Source of the DNA: DASSUW01 sp035717845
Lineage (GTDB): Bacteria; Actinomycetota; Thermoleophilia; Solirubrobacterales; Solirubrobacteraceae
DNA length: 64,000 bases
Reading direction: 5' to 3'
NCBI GenBank assembly: GCA_035717845.1
Contig: DASTIC010000043.1
Location: forward strand, 48,173-112,172
Each line of letters opens with the position of its first letter. Positions within the stretch are counted from its first letter, which is position 1. Positions 53,333 to 62,419 of this stretch are shown piece after piece. The notes below the pieces were generated by a model. The model was not told the DNA's origin. It did not search any database and saw only the letters and a list, made by a program, of their open reading frames with translations. The translations under genes were made by a program, and so were the position numbers.

Positions 53333-54331
53333 TCAGCAGGACGACTTGTAGACGGCGTCCTGGTTTTCGGCGAGGTTGTCCTTGGTGAGGATCGTCGAGC
53401 CGGTGCCGATCTTCGGCTTGGTCGGCTCGTCCTTCAGGGCCGCGACGGCCTGCTGGACGCCCTGGGCGCCGATGTCGGCGGGCTTCTGGGCCACGAGCGC
53501 CTGGAGCAGACCCTCCTCGAGGTCCTTGACCTGCTTGGGCCCGGCGTCGAAGCCGACGATCTTGACGTTCTTGTTGCCGGACTCGCGGAGGCCGGCCGCG
53601 GACCCTTCGGCCCCGAACAGGTTGGTGCCGAAGATGCCCTTCAGGTCCGGGTGCTTGGCGATGATGCCCTTGGTGATCGCCGCGGCCTTGTCGGGCTGAT
53701 CCTGGTTGTACTCCATCCCGACGTACTCGAGCCCGAGGTTCTTGGCCTCCTCCTCGAAGCCCTGCGCACGCTGGTCGGTGGTCGTGATGCCCGGCTTGAC
53801 GTTGTTGACGAACACCTTGCCGCTGCCGCCGATCGCCTCGGCCAGCGCCTTGGCCGCCGCCTTGCCGCCACCGAGGTTGTCGGACGCGATCTGAGAGACC
53901 GCGAGGTCGGGCTGCTCGAGCGTGGTGTCGACGAGCACGATCTTGATGCCGGCATCGGCCGCCTGCTTGATCGGCGCGTACATCGCCTTCGCATCGGTCG
54001 GCGCGATCAGGATCGCGTCGGGCTTCTTGGCGGTGACGGCGTTGACGATCGGAGTCTGGAGCGAGGCGTCGAACTGATCCGGGCCCTGGAAGTCGAGCGT
54101 GACGCCGAGCTTCTCGGCCTCCGCCTGCGCTCCGCAGTTCATCGTGATGTAGAACTCGTCGCCCTTGACGCCGGCGATCAGCGTCACGTTGTAGCTCTCG
54201 CCGGAGCCGCTCGCTCCGCCGCCGCCGCCGTCGTCATCGTCGCCGCAGGCGACGAGCCCGAGGCAGGCGAGCAGCAGGATCGCGGCGAGTGCCCGAGCGC
54301 TCCACCGGCCCGATCGAGATGAGTGGTGCAT
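53333..54331 (-). CDS. Ribose-type sugar-binding lipoprotein (ABC transporter)
   Basis: A 332-residue periplasmic-binding-protein-fold lipoprotein. It has a signal with lipobox LVAC (C29), a DDDDGGGGG linker, then YNVTLIAGVKGDEFYITMNC, DAILIAPTDAKAMYAPIKQA, IKIVLVDTTLEQPD and VKIVGFDAGPKQVKDL, a pattern of the RbsB family. The true ligand could be ribose, fructose, a polyol or another sugar. The ATG at 54331 has GGAGGAGAG upstream. It is the last gene of a three-gene importer operon. Confidence 0.9.
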   Translation of the reverse strand: MHHSSRSGRWSARALAAILLLACLGLVACGDDDDGGGGGASGSGESYNVTLIAGVKGDEFYITMNCGAQAEAEKLGVTLDFQGPDQFDASLQTPIVNAVTAKKPDAILIAPTDAKAMYAPIKQAADAGIKIVLVDTTLEQPDLAVSQIASDNLGGGKAAAKALAEAIGGSGKVFVNNVKPGITTTDQRAQGFEEEAKNLGLEYVGMEYNQDQPDKAAAITKGIIAKHPDLKGIFGTNLFGAEGSAAGLRESGNKNVKIVGFDAGPKQVKDLEEGLLQALVAQKPADIGAQGVQQAVAALKDEPTKPKIGTGSTILTKDNLAENQDAVYKSSC

Positions 54332-54363
54332 CTTGCTCTCCTCCAGGAGTTGTGGTGAATCGG

Positions 54364-55404
54364 TCACCGCGCGTACCTGGCGCGGCGGAGTTGGTCGACG
54401 TAGACAGCGACGATGAGCACGGCGCCGACGGCGACCTGCTGCCAGAACGGCTGCACGCCGACGATCACGAAGCCGTTGCGGAGCACGGCGGGGATGAACA
54501 CACCGACGATGGTGCCGATGATCGTCCCCACGCCGCCGAAGAGGCTCGTGCCGCCGATGACGATGGCGGCGATGGCGTCCAGGTTGACCGTCGTGTTGCC
54601 GGAGATCGAGGTGGTGCCGAAGCGGGCGAGCGCGAGGAACCCGGCGAAGCCCGCCAGCGTGCCGCCGAGCGCGTACACCTTGATCAGGTGCCGGTCGACG
54701 TTGACGCCCGCGCGCCGCACGCCCTCCTCGTTCGACCCGATCGCGTACGTGTAGCGGCCGAAGCGGGTGCCGTGCAGGATGATCGCGAAGAAGATCGCCA
54801 CCGCGGCGGCGATCAGGACCAGGTACGGGATCTCGCCGAACAGCCGGCCGGTGCCGATCGTCTCGACCAGCTTGAAGGGCACGTCGCGCTCGTCGACGCC
54901 GCCCGTGATCAGCAGCGCGGCGCCGAGCGCCATGCCCAGCGTGCCGAGCGTGACGATGAACGACGGGATCTTCGCCTTGGTGACGAGGAAGCCGTTGAGC
55001 GTCCCCCAGCCCAGCCCGGCGGCCAGCCCGGTGAAGAGGCCGACGATGATGACGCCCCAGTTGTCACCGCCGACCGCGTTCATCATCCGCGCCGACACGA
55101 CGCTCGAGAACACGAGCACCGAGCCGACCGACAGATCGATGCCGGCGGTGATGATGATGTACGTCAGGCCGGTCGCGACGACCAGCAGGACCGCCGCGTC
55201 CGTGGCGATGTTGCGGGCGTTGGAGACTGTGAAGAACTCCTCGAAGCTCAGGAACGAGAAGACGGCGATCATCCCGATCAGCACGAGCAGGATCGACGTG
55301 CTGGAGCCGATGATGAGCCGCTGCCACCAGGGCTGGGTCGGGAGGTCGGCCGTCGTGTCGATGACCTCCTCCTCGGGAGGGACAGGCGCGGTCGGCGTCG
55401 TCAT
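54364..55404 (-). CDS. Sugar ABC transporter permease (RbsC-like)
   Basis: A 346-residue permease with about nine hydrophobic helices. It has a cytoplasmic N-terminus, GLTYIIITAGIDLSVGSVLVFSS, the coupling loop RYTYAIGSNEEGVRRAGVNV and LDAIAAIVIGGTSLFGGVGTIIG. It forms the channel of the importer encoded here. Only one permease gene is present, so it probably works as a homodimer. Its ATG overlaps the ATPase stop (ATGA). Confidence 0.92.
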   Translation of the reverse strand: MTTPTAPVPPEEEVIDTTADLPTQPWWQRLIIGSSTSILLVLIGMIAVFSFLSFEEFFTVSNARNIATDAAVLLVVATGLTYIIITAGIDLSVGSVLVFSSVVSARMMNAVGGDNWGVIIVGLFTGLAAGLGWGTLNGFLVTKAKIPSFIVTLGTLGMALGAALLITGGVDERDVPFKLVETIGTGRLFGEIPYLVLIAAAVAIFFAIILHGTRFGRYTYAIGSNEEGVRRAGVNVDRHLIKVYALGGTLAGFAGFLALARFGTTSISGNTTVNLDAIAAIVIGGTSLFGGVGTIIGTIVGVFIPAVLRNGFVIVGVQPFWQQVAVGAVLIVAVYVDQLRRARYAR

Positions 55405-56189
55405 GCCTGGTCCTCCTCGTGGAAGGTGAGGGCGCCGGTCATGGCGGCGACGACGTCCTCCATCGACACCTCGCTCGGCTTGAGGCGAGCGACCCGCGCA
55501 CCCAGGCGCATGACCTCGATGCGATCGGCCACCTCGAACACCTCGGGCATGTTGTGGCTGATGAGCACGACCGAGAGGCCCTGCTCGCGCACGCGCTTGA
55601 CCTGATCGAGCACGTTGCGCGTCTGCACGACGCCGAGGGCGGCCGTCGGCTCGTCCATGAAGACCACGCGCTTGGCCCACGTGACGGCGCGGCAGATCGC
55701 GATGCCCTGGCGCTGGCCGCCGGACATGTTGGCGACGCGGGCGCTGGTGTCCTGGATCTTGACGCCGAGGTTCTTGAACGCCTCGTCGCTGCGTCGGCGC
55801 ATCGAGCCCTTGTCGAGGAAGCCGAGCTTGCCGAGCAGGCCGGGGCGCATGATCTCCCGGCCCAGGAACATGTTGGCGGCGGGGTCGATCTCCGCGGCCA
55901 GCGCGAGGTCCTGGAAGACCGTCTCGATGCCGAGGTCGCGGGCGTCGTGCGGCGTGTGGATATCCACCGGCCGGCCCTCGAAGCGGATCTCGCCGCTGTC
56001 GGGCGGGTGGACGCCGACGAGCGTCTTCACGAGCGTGCTCTTGCCGGCGCCGTTGTCGCCGACGAGCGCGACGACCTCTTGTGGATAGACCGTGAAGTTC
56101 GCGCCGCGTAGCGCTTGCACGCGGCCGAACGTCTTCACGACGTCACGAGCTTCGAGCACCGGCTCCGCGGCGCCTGGCACTGCTGGCAT
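55401..56189 (-). CDS. Sugar ABC transporter, single ATP-binding domain
   Basis: A 262-residue ATPase with one ABC domain, unlike the fused double ATPase of the rhamnose importer. Walker A is VGDNGAGKSTLVKTL, the signature is NMSGGQRQGIAI, and Walker B is RVVFMDEPTAALG with the switch histidine in VLISHNMPEV. It resembles FrcA-type ATPases of CUT2 importers. The ATG at 56189 is preceded by GGAGAGGGG. A promoter is present at 56290-56316, so it opens the operon. Confidence 0.92.
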   Translation of the reverse strand: MPAVPGAAEPVLEARDVVKTFGRVQALRGANFTVYPQEVVALVGDNGAGKSTLVKTLVGVHPPDSGEIRFEGRPVDIHTPHDARDLGIETVFQDLALAAEIDPAANMFLGREIMRPGLLGKLGFLDKGSMRRRSDEAFKNLGVKIQDTSARVANMSGGQRQGIAICRAVTWAKRVVFMDEPTAALGVVQTRNVLDQVKRVREQGLSVVLISHNMPEVFEVADRIEVMRLGARVARLKPSEVSMEDVVAAMTGALTFHEEDQA

Positions 56190-56289
56190 CGCACCCCTCT
56201 CCTCCGCGGCGAGCACCCTCGCCGGCGCCTGGCAATCCGTTGCGGTTCTTACGACCCCTCGGCGGCATTTGGCGCCGAGTTGGCGCGAC

Positions 56290-56316
56290 ACTATACGGTC
56301 AGCCGAACCAAGTCAA
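56290..56316 (-). promoter_or_regulatory. Probable promoter of the ABC importer operon
   Basis: On the minus strand TTGACT (56316-56311) and TATAGT (56295-56290) are 15 bp apart, slightly short for sigma-70, though a less conserved -35 at 17 bp is also available. It lies about 100 bp upstream of the ATPase start. The surrounding GATTCGAACTTCTTCGG has a TTCGAA palindrome that may bind the adjacent DeoR regulator. Confidence 0.45.
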
Positions 56317-56351
56317 GCCGATTCGAACTTCTTCGGAAGCGCACCTCGGGG

Positions 56352-57167
56352 TCAGTCGCCGGCGGCGGCGATCAGCTCGATGCCGTAGCTCGAGCACAGC
56401 TCCTCGACCGCCGGCGTCGTGCGGTCCATGATGACGACATCGACGGCCTCGAGGCCGGCGATCCGCGCGAAGTCGGTGCTGCCCACCTTCGTGTGGTCGA
56501 GCGGGAGCGCCACGCGCCTGGCGCGCTCGATCACGTCGGCCTTCAGGGCGGCCTCGGCGAGGCTGCCGACGCTGATGCCGAGCTCGGAGAAGCCGCTCAC
56601 CCCGATGAACGCGAGGCTGAACGTGAACCGCTGGAGGTTCTCGAGGGCGAGGGCACCCACCACGGCCCCGTCGACCCGCCGGATCTGGCCGCCGAGCAGC
56701 ACGCAGTCGATTCCGGGCACATCGGCGAGCGTGGTGGCCACGCCGAGGCTGCTGGTCAGCGTGGAAAGCCGCATGCCGCCCTGGTGGGCGATCGCCTCGG
56801 CGACCGCGTGCACGGTCGTCCCGCTGTCCAGGAAGACTGAGTCGCCGTCCTGGACGAGCCTGAGACAGGCTCTCGCGATCGCCGCCTTGGCCGGCCGGTT
56901 GGCGGACTCGCGGCCGGCGAACTCGCGTTCGACGGTCGGCTGGAGGGCGAGAGCGCCACCGTGCGTGCGCTTGAGCAGCCCGCGCTCCTGGAGCACCTTG
57001 AGGTCCTTGCGCACCGTCGGCTCGGTGACCCCGAAGAGCTTCGAGAGCTCGCCGATGCGGGCGCGGCCGCGGACGGAGACGAGCTCGGCCATCCGCGCCT
57101 GGCGCTCGTCGGCGAACACTGGGCTCCCGCTCTCGACGCCGTCAACCGGATCGGGACCCTCATTCAT
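56352..57167 (-). CDS. DeoR-family transcriptional regulator
   Basis: A 271-residue DeoR/GlpR protein. The HTH is RARIGELSKLFGVTEPTVRKDLKVLQERGLLKRTHGGALA, the standard DeoR form (spread over about 33-72), and the C-terminal domain has VFLDSGTTVHAVAEAI and LTSSLGVATTL. It lies between a ROK kinase and the importer genes on one strand, so it probably represses the importer, and perhaps its own transcript, until a sugar phosphate binds. The start is the ATG at 57167, 24 bp after the ROK stop. Confidence 0.9.
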   Translation of the reverse strand: MNEGPDPVDGVESGSPVFADERQARMAELVSVRGRARIGELSKLFGVTEPTVRKDLKVLQERGLLKRTHGGALALQPTVEREFAGRESANRPAKAAIARACLRLVQDGDSVFLDSGTTVHAVAEAIAHQGGMRLSTLTSSLGVATTLADVPGIDCVLLGGQIRRVDGAVVGALALENLQRFTFSLAFIGVSGFSELGISVGSLAEAALKADVIERARRVALPLDHTKVGSTDFARIAGLEAVDVVIMDRTTPAVEELCSSYGIELIAAAGD

Positions 57168-57191
57168 GCACGCAACCTACCAGTTGGTGCA

Positions 57192-58235
57192 CTAGTTGTG
57201 CACGACTGCTTTCGGATCGTGCTGGTCGGCGAGCGCGAGGGCGAGCGAGGCCGCGCCCACGATGCCCGCCGCGTTGCCGAGCTCGGCGGCCTCGACCGGC
57301 GCCAGCAGGCGGACGTGCGGGATGCTCGCCGCGGCGGCGAAGGCGCGGCGGGCGGGTTCGAGCAGCAGCTCGCCGGCCGCCTCCGCGAGACCGCCCCCGA
57401 CGACGACCACGCTCGGGTCGACGATGCTCGCGACCTGCGCCAGGGCGCGCCCGAGCCACGCTCCGCCGTCGCCGAGCGCACGCGCTGCCAGCGCGTCGCC
57501 TTCGCGCGCGAGCGTCGTGACGAGCCGCCCGTCGATCCGGTCCGCGTCGCCGCCCGCTCGCGCGAGCAGCCGCGCCCCGGCAGCCGGCTCGGCGCGGACC
57601 GCCGCTCGCGCGGCGCGGGCGATCGCGGTCCCGCTCGCGTACTGCTCGACGCACCCGCTGGCTCCGCACCCGCAGCGCAGGCCGTCCGGCACCACCGGCA
57701 GGTGGCCGATCTCGCCGCCGAGCCCGAACCCGCCGGTGACGAGCCGGCCGTCGATCACGATCCCGCCGCCGATCCCCGTGCCGACCGTGGCGAGCACGAG
57801 CGACCGCGCCGCCCGGCCGGCGCCGTGCAGGTACTCGCCCCACGCGGCGGCGTCGGCGTCGTTGGCGACGACGACGGGGAGCTCGAGCCGCGCCGCGAGG
57901 TCGGCGGCGAACGGCCGGTCGCGCCAGTCGACGAGATACGTCGCGGCCCGGACCCGGCGCCGCTCGGCGTCGAGGAACGCCGCGGCCGCGACGCCCACGC
58001 CGACGATGGTTGGGGTGCCCGCCGAGGGCGACGCGCCGATCGAGGTCGGCGGCTCGAGCGAGGCGCGGATGCGCCGGACGAGCTCCGTGATCGCGTGGAG
58101 CACGTCCTCGTACCCACGCACCGGCTCGGGCCAGCGCTCGAGGCGCAGCGCGCGGCCCTCCGCGTCGACCGCAGAGGCGACCAGCTTGGTTCCGCCGACG
58201 TCCACCCCGACGGTCACGCGCTGCCCGGCGAACAT
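57192..58235 (-). CDS. ROK-family sugar kinase (glucokinase-like)
   Basis: A 347-residue ROK kinase. It has GVDVGGTKLVASAVDAEG (ATP loop), VVANDADAAAWGEYLHG (catalytic aspartate region), LVLATVGTGIGGGIVIDGRL, GEIGHLPVVPDG and the zinc motif CGCGASGCVEQYASG (CxCGxxGCxE type), so it looks catalytically intact. It could act on glucose, fructose, allose or an amino sugar. Divergent from the PFK-like gene with 85 bp of shared control region; the DeoR gene follows on the same strand, so they form one cluster. Confidence 0.9.
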   Translation of the reverse strand: MFAGQRVTVGVDVGGTKLVASAVDAEGRALRLERWPEPVRGYEDVLHAITELVRRIRASLEPPTSIGASPSAGTPTIVGVGVAAAAFLDAERRRVRAATYLVDWRDRPFAADLAARLELPVVVANDADAAAWGEYLHGAGRAARSLVLATVGTGIGGGIVIDGRLVTGGFGLGGEIGHLPVVPDGLRCGCGASGCVEQYASGTAIARAARAAVRAEPAAGARLLARAGGDADRIDGRLVTTLAREGDALAARALGDGGAWLGRALAQVASIVDPSVVVVGGGLAEAAGELLLEPARRAFAAAASIPHVRLLAPVEAAELGNAAGIVGAASLALALADQHDPKAVVHN

Positions 58236-58280
58236 GCCGGGACCGTAACACAGTTGCTTTCGATTAGCCACGAATAATTC

Positions 58281-58309
58281 TTGACGCGCTCGACTCGGCG
58301 CGATATAAC
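58281..58309 (+). promoter_or_regulatory. Promoter of the PFK-like/DUF2090 operon, near-leaderless
   Basis: TTGACG (58281-58286) and TATAAC (58304-58309) are 17 bp apart. The predicted start of transcription near 58316 leaves about 5 nt before the ATG at 58321, and no ribosome binding site is visible, suggesting a leaderless mRNA. Confidence 0.6.
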
Positions 58310-58320
58310 GCAGTCGACCG

Positions 58321-59283
58321 ATGACGAACGCGATCGGAATCCTGACCAGCGGCGGCGATGCGCCCGGCATGAACGCCGTGATCGCGAGCGCCTGCGAGCG
58401 GATCGAGGAGCGCGGCGAGCGGGCGTACGGGGTACTCGGCGGCTTCGCCGGCCTCGCGGGCCGTCGGATCGAGCCGATCACGGCCGCCCAGGCGGCCGAG
58501 CACAGGGGCGAGCCGGGCACCTGGCTCGGCTCCAGCCGCTGGCCCGAGATGCGCGAGCCGCCAGGCCGTCGCGCCTGCCTCGAGGCCCTTCAGGCGGCCG
58601 GCATCGACGCGCTGCTCGTCATCGGCGGCGACGGCTCCGCGCGCGGGGCGGCGGCGCTGGCCGCCGAGTCGGGCCGCGACTCGCGCCTCTCCCTCACCGT
58701 GGTGCCCGCCACGATCGATCGCAACTTCGAGGCATCGGAGCTCACGATCGGCATGGACTCCGCCGTCGCGCTCGCCGTCGACATGATCGAGCGGCTGCGG
58801 ATCACCGGCCGCTCGGTGCCCGGCCGCGCGTTCGTGATCCAGACGCTCGGCGCGCCGCACGGCTTCCTCGCCGAGGCGGTGGCTGCCGCCGCCGGGATCG
58901 AGGACGTGATCGTGCCCGAGCGCCCCACCGACCTCGACGCGCTGGCGGACCGCCTGCGCGAGCTCGCCGCCACCGGGCCTGCGATCGCCGTGATGTCGGA
59001 GGCCGCGGGCGACGCGGTCCGCGTCACCGAGGCCCTCGCCCCGCGGACCGGCCTCCGCGTGCACCCGACGATCCTCGGGCATGCCCAGCGCGCCGCGACG
59101 CCGTCCCCTCTCGACCTCGCGCTCGGCGAGGCGGCCGGCCGCGCCGCGGTCGACGCGCTGCTGCGCGGCGAGTCGGCGGTCGTCGCGCTCGCCGCCGACG
59201 GCACCGTGGCGACGTCCCCCCTGCCCGGCCCGGCGCCCCTCGTCTCCACCGCTTCGACCGACACCCAAGGAGCCCGCACGTGA
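58321..59283 (+). CDS. Divergent 6-phosphofructokinase-like protein
   Basis: A 320-residue PfkA-family kinase. ILTSGGDAPGMNA and VIGGDGS (GGDGS at 102-106) match the ATP site. The catalytic region is ATIDRN (T131-N135), where E. coli PfkA has TIDND: the base D is retained, but the second aspartate is replaced. The MGR sugar-phosphate contact is TLGAPHG (residues 175-181), so the arginine is missing. Substrate may therefore differ from fructose-6-phosphate (for example another ketohexose phosphate). It is coupled to the DUF2090 gene (GTGA overlap). Confidence 0.82.
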   Translation: MTNAIGILTSGGDAPGMNAVIASACERIEERGERAYGVLGGFAGLAGRRIEPITAAQAAEHRGEPGTWLGSSRWPEMREPPGRRACLEALQAAGIDALLVIGGDGSARGAAALAAESGRDSRLSLTVVPATIDRNFEASELTIGMDSAVALAVDMIERLRITGRSVPGRAFVIQTLGAPHGFLAEAVAAAAGIEDVIVPERPTDLDALADRLRELAATGPAIAVMSEAAGDAVRVTEALAPRTGLRVHPTILGHAQRAATPSPLDLALGEAAGRAAVDALLRGESAVVALAADGTVATSPLPGPAPLVSTASTDTQGART

Positions 59284-60158
59284 CACCCGGCTACGACCAG
59301 TCCCTGTACATCCTCGCCTTCGACCACCGGACCTCGTTCCAGACGAAGCTGTTCGGCATCGAGGGACCCCCGACCGCGGAGGAACGCGAGCAGATCCGCG
59401 AAGCCAAGCGGATCATCCTCGACGGCCTGCTTGCCGCCGCCGACTCGGCGCCCGCCGGCACGGTCGGCGCGCTCGTCGACGAGGAGAACGGCGCCGCCGT
59501 CGCCCGCGCGGCGAAGGAGCACGGGCTCCCGGTCGCGATGGCCGCCGAGCGCAGCTCCGTGCCCGAGTTCGACTTCGAGTACGGGGAGGACTTCGCGCGC
59601 CACATCGAGGCGTTCGAGCCCGACTTCGTGAAGATCCTCGCCCGCTACAACCCCGAAGGCGATCGCGAGCTCAACCGCCGCCAGGCCCAGCGGCTGGCGC
59701 GCCTGTCGGACTACCTCGCCCCGCGCGAGACCAAGTACCTGTTCGAGCTGATCGTGCCGCTCGCGCCCGATCAGGAGTCCTCCCGCGCCCGGCTGGTCGC
59801 CACCGCGATCGGCGAGCTCCAGGCGGCCGGCGTGGAGCCGGACATCTGGAAGGTGGAGGGCCTCGACTCCGTCGACGACTTCCAGCTCGTCGCCGACGCC
59901 GCGCGCGCGGACGGCCGGGACGGCGTCGGCTGCGTGGTGCTGGGTGCCGGCGCCGACGAGGCGACGGTGGCGAACTGGCTCCGCCAGGCGGCCACCGTCG
60001 ACGGGTTCATCGGCTTCGCCATCGGGCGCACGATCTTCTGGGACGCCCTCAAGGGCTGGCTCGCCGGCGACCACGACCGCGAGGCCGCAGTGGACACGAT
60101 CGCCGGCAACTACCGTCGCACGATCGACCTGTACGAGAGCGCGGCGGCGACCGCCTGA
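59280..60158 (+). CDS. DUF2090 aldolase-like TIM-barrel protein
   Basis: A 292-residue protein of the DUF2090 type, the domain fused to IolC in some bacteria, where it is thought to act as the aldolase of inositol breakdown. It has LYILAFDHRTSFQTKLFG at the N-terminus, VGALVDEENGAAVARAAKEHG, PDFVKILARYNPEGD and KVEGLDSVDDFQLV; a lysine in VKILARYN and KVEG strands could form a Schiff base. Here the domain stands alone, after a PFK-like kinase, which suggests cleavage of a phosphorylated sugar made by that kinase. The GTG start overlaps the kinase stop. Confidence 0.82.
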   Translation: MTPGYDQSLYILAFDHRTSFQTKLFGIEGPPTAEEREQIREAKRIILDGLLAAADSAPAGTVGALVDEENGAAVARAAKEHGLPVAMAAERSSVPEFDFEYGEDFARHIEAFEPDFVKILARYNPEGDRELNRRQAQRLARLSDYLAPRETKYLFELIVPLAPDQESSRARLVATAIGELQAAGVEPDIWKVEGLDSVDDFQLVADAARADGRDGVGCVVLGAGADEATVANWLRQAATVDGFIGFAIGRTIFWDALKGWLAGDHDREAAVDTIAGNYRRTIDLYESAAATA

Positions 60159-60170
60159 GCACGCTCAGGC
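60153..60170. terminator. Short inverted repeat at convergent DUF2090/FGGY kinase ends
   Basis: GCCTGAGC and GCTCAGGC are perfect inverted copies separated by AC. They contain both convergent stop codons. The 2-nt loop is too tight for a normal hairpin (the ends would open), so a terminator role is possible but unproven. Confidence 0.3.
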
Positions 60171-61502
60171 CGCCGGGGCAGGCACCCGGTCGGCCGACGG
60201 ATAGAGGCTCGCGGCGACACCTCCGAGGAGCGCGGCACCGCGGGCCGTCGCCTCCTGCGCCGGCGACCACTCGATCGGGCCGAGGCGCTCCTCCTTCACC
60301 GCCCGGGCGGCGGCTCCGCGGACGCCGCCGCCGGTCCCCACGATCCGCCGCCGCGGCCCGCCGACCGCGTCGCTGCGCGCCAGCGTCGCCCGGCTGAGCT
60401 CCGCGCCGGCCTCGAGGGCGGCACGCCAGACATGCGCGGGCGTCGTGCCGGGCGTGATCCCGTGGAGCGCCAGCGGAGCCGTACCCCCGGCGCCCTCGAG
60501 GCGCAGCCCCGAGCGGCCGAGCTCGGCGGCCGCCTCGGTGAGCGCGTCCCTGTCCGCCTCCCCGTCGACGCCGAGCAGCTGGAGGATCGACGCGAGCGTG
60601 ACGCTGAGCTCGTTGCCGCTGAGCAGGGTCCAGCGGTCGCGCAGGACGTGCCACCCGACGGTGACGCCACCGGCCACGGCCTCGACGACCCGATCCGGCT
60701 CGACGTGCGCGCCGACCGTGCGGACGAAGACGTCGGCGGTGCCCGCGGAGTGCAGCACGTCGCCCTCGCCGCACGCCCCCGCGCCGACCGTCGCGGCCAC
60801 GTGGTCGTGCCCGGCCACGGCGATCACGGCGCCGCGCGCCGCCGGCAGCGCGTCCCCGGCGCGGGCGAGCTCCGTCCCCGCCTGCACCGGCTCGCCCAGG
60901 AACCCCTCCCCCACGCCGAGCCACGCGACCGCCTCCGGCCACCACGCCTGCCGGCGCAGCTCGAACAAGCCGGTGCGGGAGGCGAGCGAGAGCTCGGCGA
61001 CGTCGGGCGCGCCGAGCGAGCGCGCGACCCACTCCGGGACGCCCAGCCAGCGCGCGGCGTCCGCGAAGGCGTCGAGATGGGCGCGCTGCCAGGCGAGCTT
61101 CGACAGCGAGCACAGCGCCGACGCCGGCAGACCCGTCCGCCTCGCGAACTGGGCCCCGCCGAACGCGGCCTCGATGGCGCGGGCCTCGTCCCCGCCGCGG
61201 CCGTCGTGCCAGGCGATGGCCGGGCCCAGCGGCCGCCCGCGCGCGTCGATCAGCACGCCGGTCTCGGCCATCCCCGCGATGCCGACCGCCGCGACCGTCC
61301 CCGCGCCGGCGCCGGCGATCGCCTCGCCGGCGGCACGGTGCGCCGTGCGGACGAGCGCCGCCGGGTCGATCTCCGCTCCCGTGGCGACCGCCGTCCACGG
61401 CGTCCGCACCCGCGACTGTGCGCGCTCCCGGCCCTCGGCGTCGAGCACGACCGCCTTGCAGAAGGTCGTGCCGAGGTCGATGCCGAGGAGCAGCTCAGGC
61501 AC
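60165..61502 (-). CDS. FGGY-family carbohydrate kinase (xylulokinase-like)
   Basis: A 445-residue FGGY kinase. LGIDLGTTFCKAVVLDAEG is the N-terminal phosphate loop, IAWHDGRGGDEA the sugar-binding region, AGHDHVAATVGAG the second nucleotide motif and IVGTGGGVRGAAARAVKEE the adenosine segment. It resembles xylulokinase but diverges in the sugar-contact residues, so its substrate could be another ketose or polyol. The GTG at 61502 is used because the conserved LLGIDLG follows. It overlaps the end of the aldolase gene by 8 bp and is transcribed after it. Confidence 0.85.
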   Translation of the reverse strand: MPELLLGIDLGTTFCKAVVLDAEGRERAQSRVRTPWTAVATGAEIDPAALVRTAHRAAGEAIAGAGAGTVAAVGIAGMAETGVLIDARGRPLGPAIAWHDGRGGDEARAIEAAFGGAQFARRTGLPASALCSLSKLAWQRAHLDAFADAARWLGVPEWVARSLGAPDVAELSLASRTGLFELRRQAWWPEAVAWLGVGEGFLGEPVQAGTELARAGDALPAARGAVIAVAGHDHVAATVGAGACGEGDVLHSAGTADVFVRTVGAHVEPDRVVEAVAGGVTVGWHVLRDRWTLLSGNELSVTLASILQLLGVDGEADRDALTEAAAELGRSGLRLEGAGGTAPLALHGITPGTTPAHVWRAALEAGAELSRATLARSDAVGGPRRRIVGTGGGVRGAAARAVKEERLGPIEWSPAQEATARGAALLGGVAASLYPSADRVPAPAA

Positions 61503-62397
61503 GCTCGACGATCCGCAGCATGTCCTCCATCCGCCGGCGGGCGACCTCGTCGAGGAAGCGGCGGCGCTCCTCGGCCGGGCGCCCCACCGCCTCCTTCCAC
61601 AGCGAGCGCCCGGCGATGAAGCCATCGCACCCGCCGTCCATCGCGGCGCGCAGCTGGTCGCAGAACGCCTCGTGGTCGACGCCCGCCGAGAGCACGGCCC
61701 ACGGCACGTCGAGCGCGTCGGTGACGCGGCGGCACGCCTCCGGGCTGCCCGGGTACTCGAGCTTGAGCACCTTGGCGCCGCACTCCTGGAGCAGGACGGC
61801 GCCGTCGACGATGACGTCCTCGCGCCGGGCGGCGAACGCCTCCGGGCTCTCGTCGTCGAGCCGGTAGGTCATCAGCTCCATCACGCACAGCAGATCGTTG
61901 CGCCGGCAGTCCTCGAGCGCCGTGCGCACCATCTCGGCCGTCCCGCCGTCGAGGTCCTCCCGGTCCGCACGCAGGAACACCATCACCTTGGCAGCGTCGC
62001 CGCCGCGCGCCCGCGCGCCGGCGGCGCCCAGGTCGGGGATGAGCTGCGAGCGCCGCAGCCCGTCCTCCATCGCGTGGCCGTCGGCCTCGATCCGGACCAG
62101 CAGGCCGACGTCGCGCGCGAGCAGGTCGCGGTCGACGACGTCGGGCAGCGACACGTCGGGGTCGAGCAGCACCGCGCTGGCGTCGCGGCCGACCGTGTCG
62201 ACGAGATCGGCCTTGAAGGCGCGCTGCTCCTCGGGCGTGCTCGGGAGCCCGAGCGCGTCGAGCATGTCGATCAGCGGCTGGCCGTGGTCGGCGGCGATGA
62301 CCGCGAAGCGCCCGTCCGCGGTCGAGATCTGGTGGAGCGCGCGCCGCTCGGCGGTCGTCGGCGCGGTGACGGGGCGTGTCACATCAAGGGGAGCCAC
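61495..62397 (-). CDS. Class I aldolase, LacD/YihT-like
   Basis: A 300-residue TIM-barrel aldolase. It has FAVIAADHGQPLIDMLDALG, ASAVLLDPDVS, GAKVLKLEYPGS (Schiff-base lysine strand) and a C-terminal WAVLSAGVDHEAF plus GCDGFIAGRSLWKEAVG, which strongly recall LacD (tagatose-1,6-bisphosphate) and YihT (sulfofructose-1-phosphate) aldolases. No sulfoquinovose genes are nearby, so a tagatose- or ketose-type substrate is preferred. The GTG at 62397 is the likely start. It shares a transcript with the FGGY kinase and is divergent from the SorC regulator. Confidence 0.83.
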   Translation of the reverse strand: MAPLDVTRPVTAPTTAERRALHQISTADGRFAVIAADHGQPLIDMLDALGLPSTPEEQRAFKADLVDTVGRDASAVLLDPDVSLPDVVDRDLLARDVGLLVRIEADGHAMEDGLRRSQLIPDLGAAGARARGGDAAKVMVFLRADREDLDGGTAEMVRTALEDCRRNDLLCVMELMTYRLDDESPEAFAARREDVIVDGAVLLQECGAKVLKLEYPGSPEACRRVTDALDVPWAVLSAGVDHEAFCDQLRAAMDGGCDGFIAGRSLWKEAVGRPAEERRRFLDEVARRRMEDMLRIVERA

Positions 62398-62419
62398 GGG
62401 GAAATCGTCCTTTGCTGGG

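Noticed and set aside
57192..60158. myo-Inositol pathway because of DUF2090
   Set aside because: No iolB, iolD, iolE or iolG genes and no IolC fusion in the window; can be reconsidered if they lie beyond 64000.
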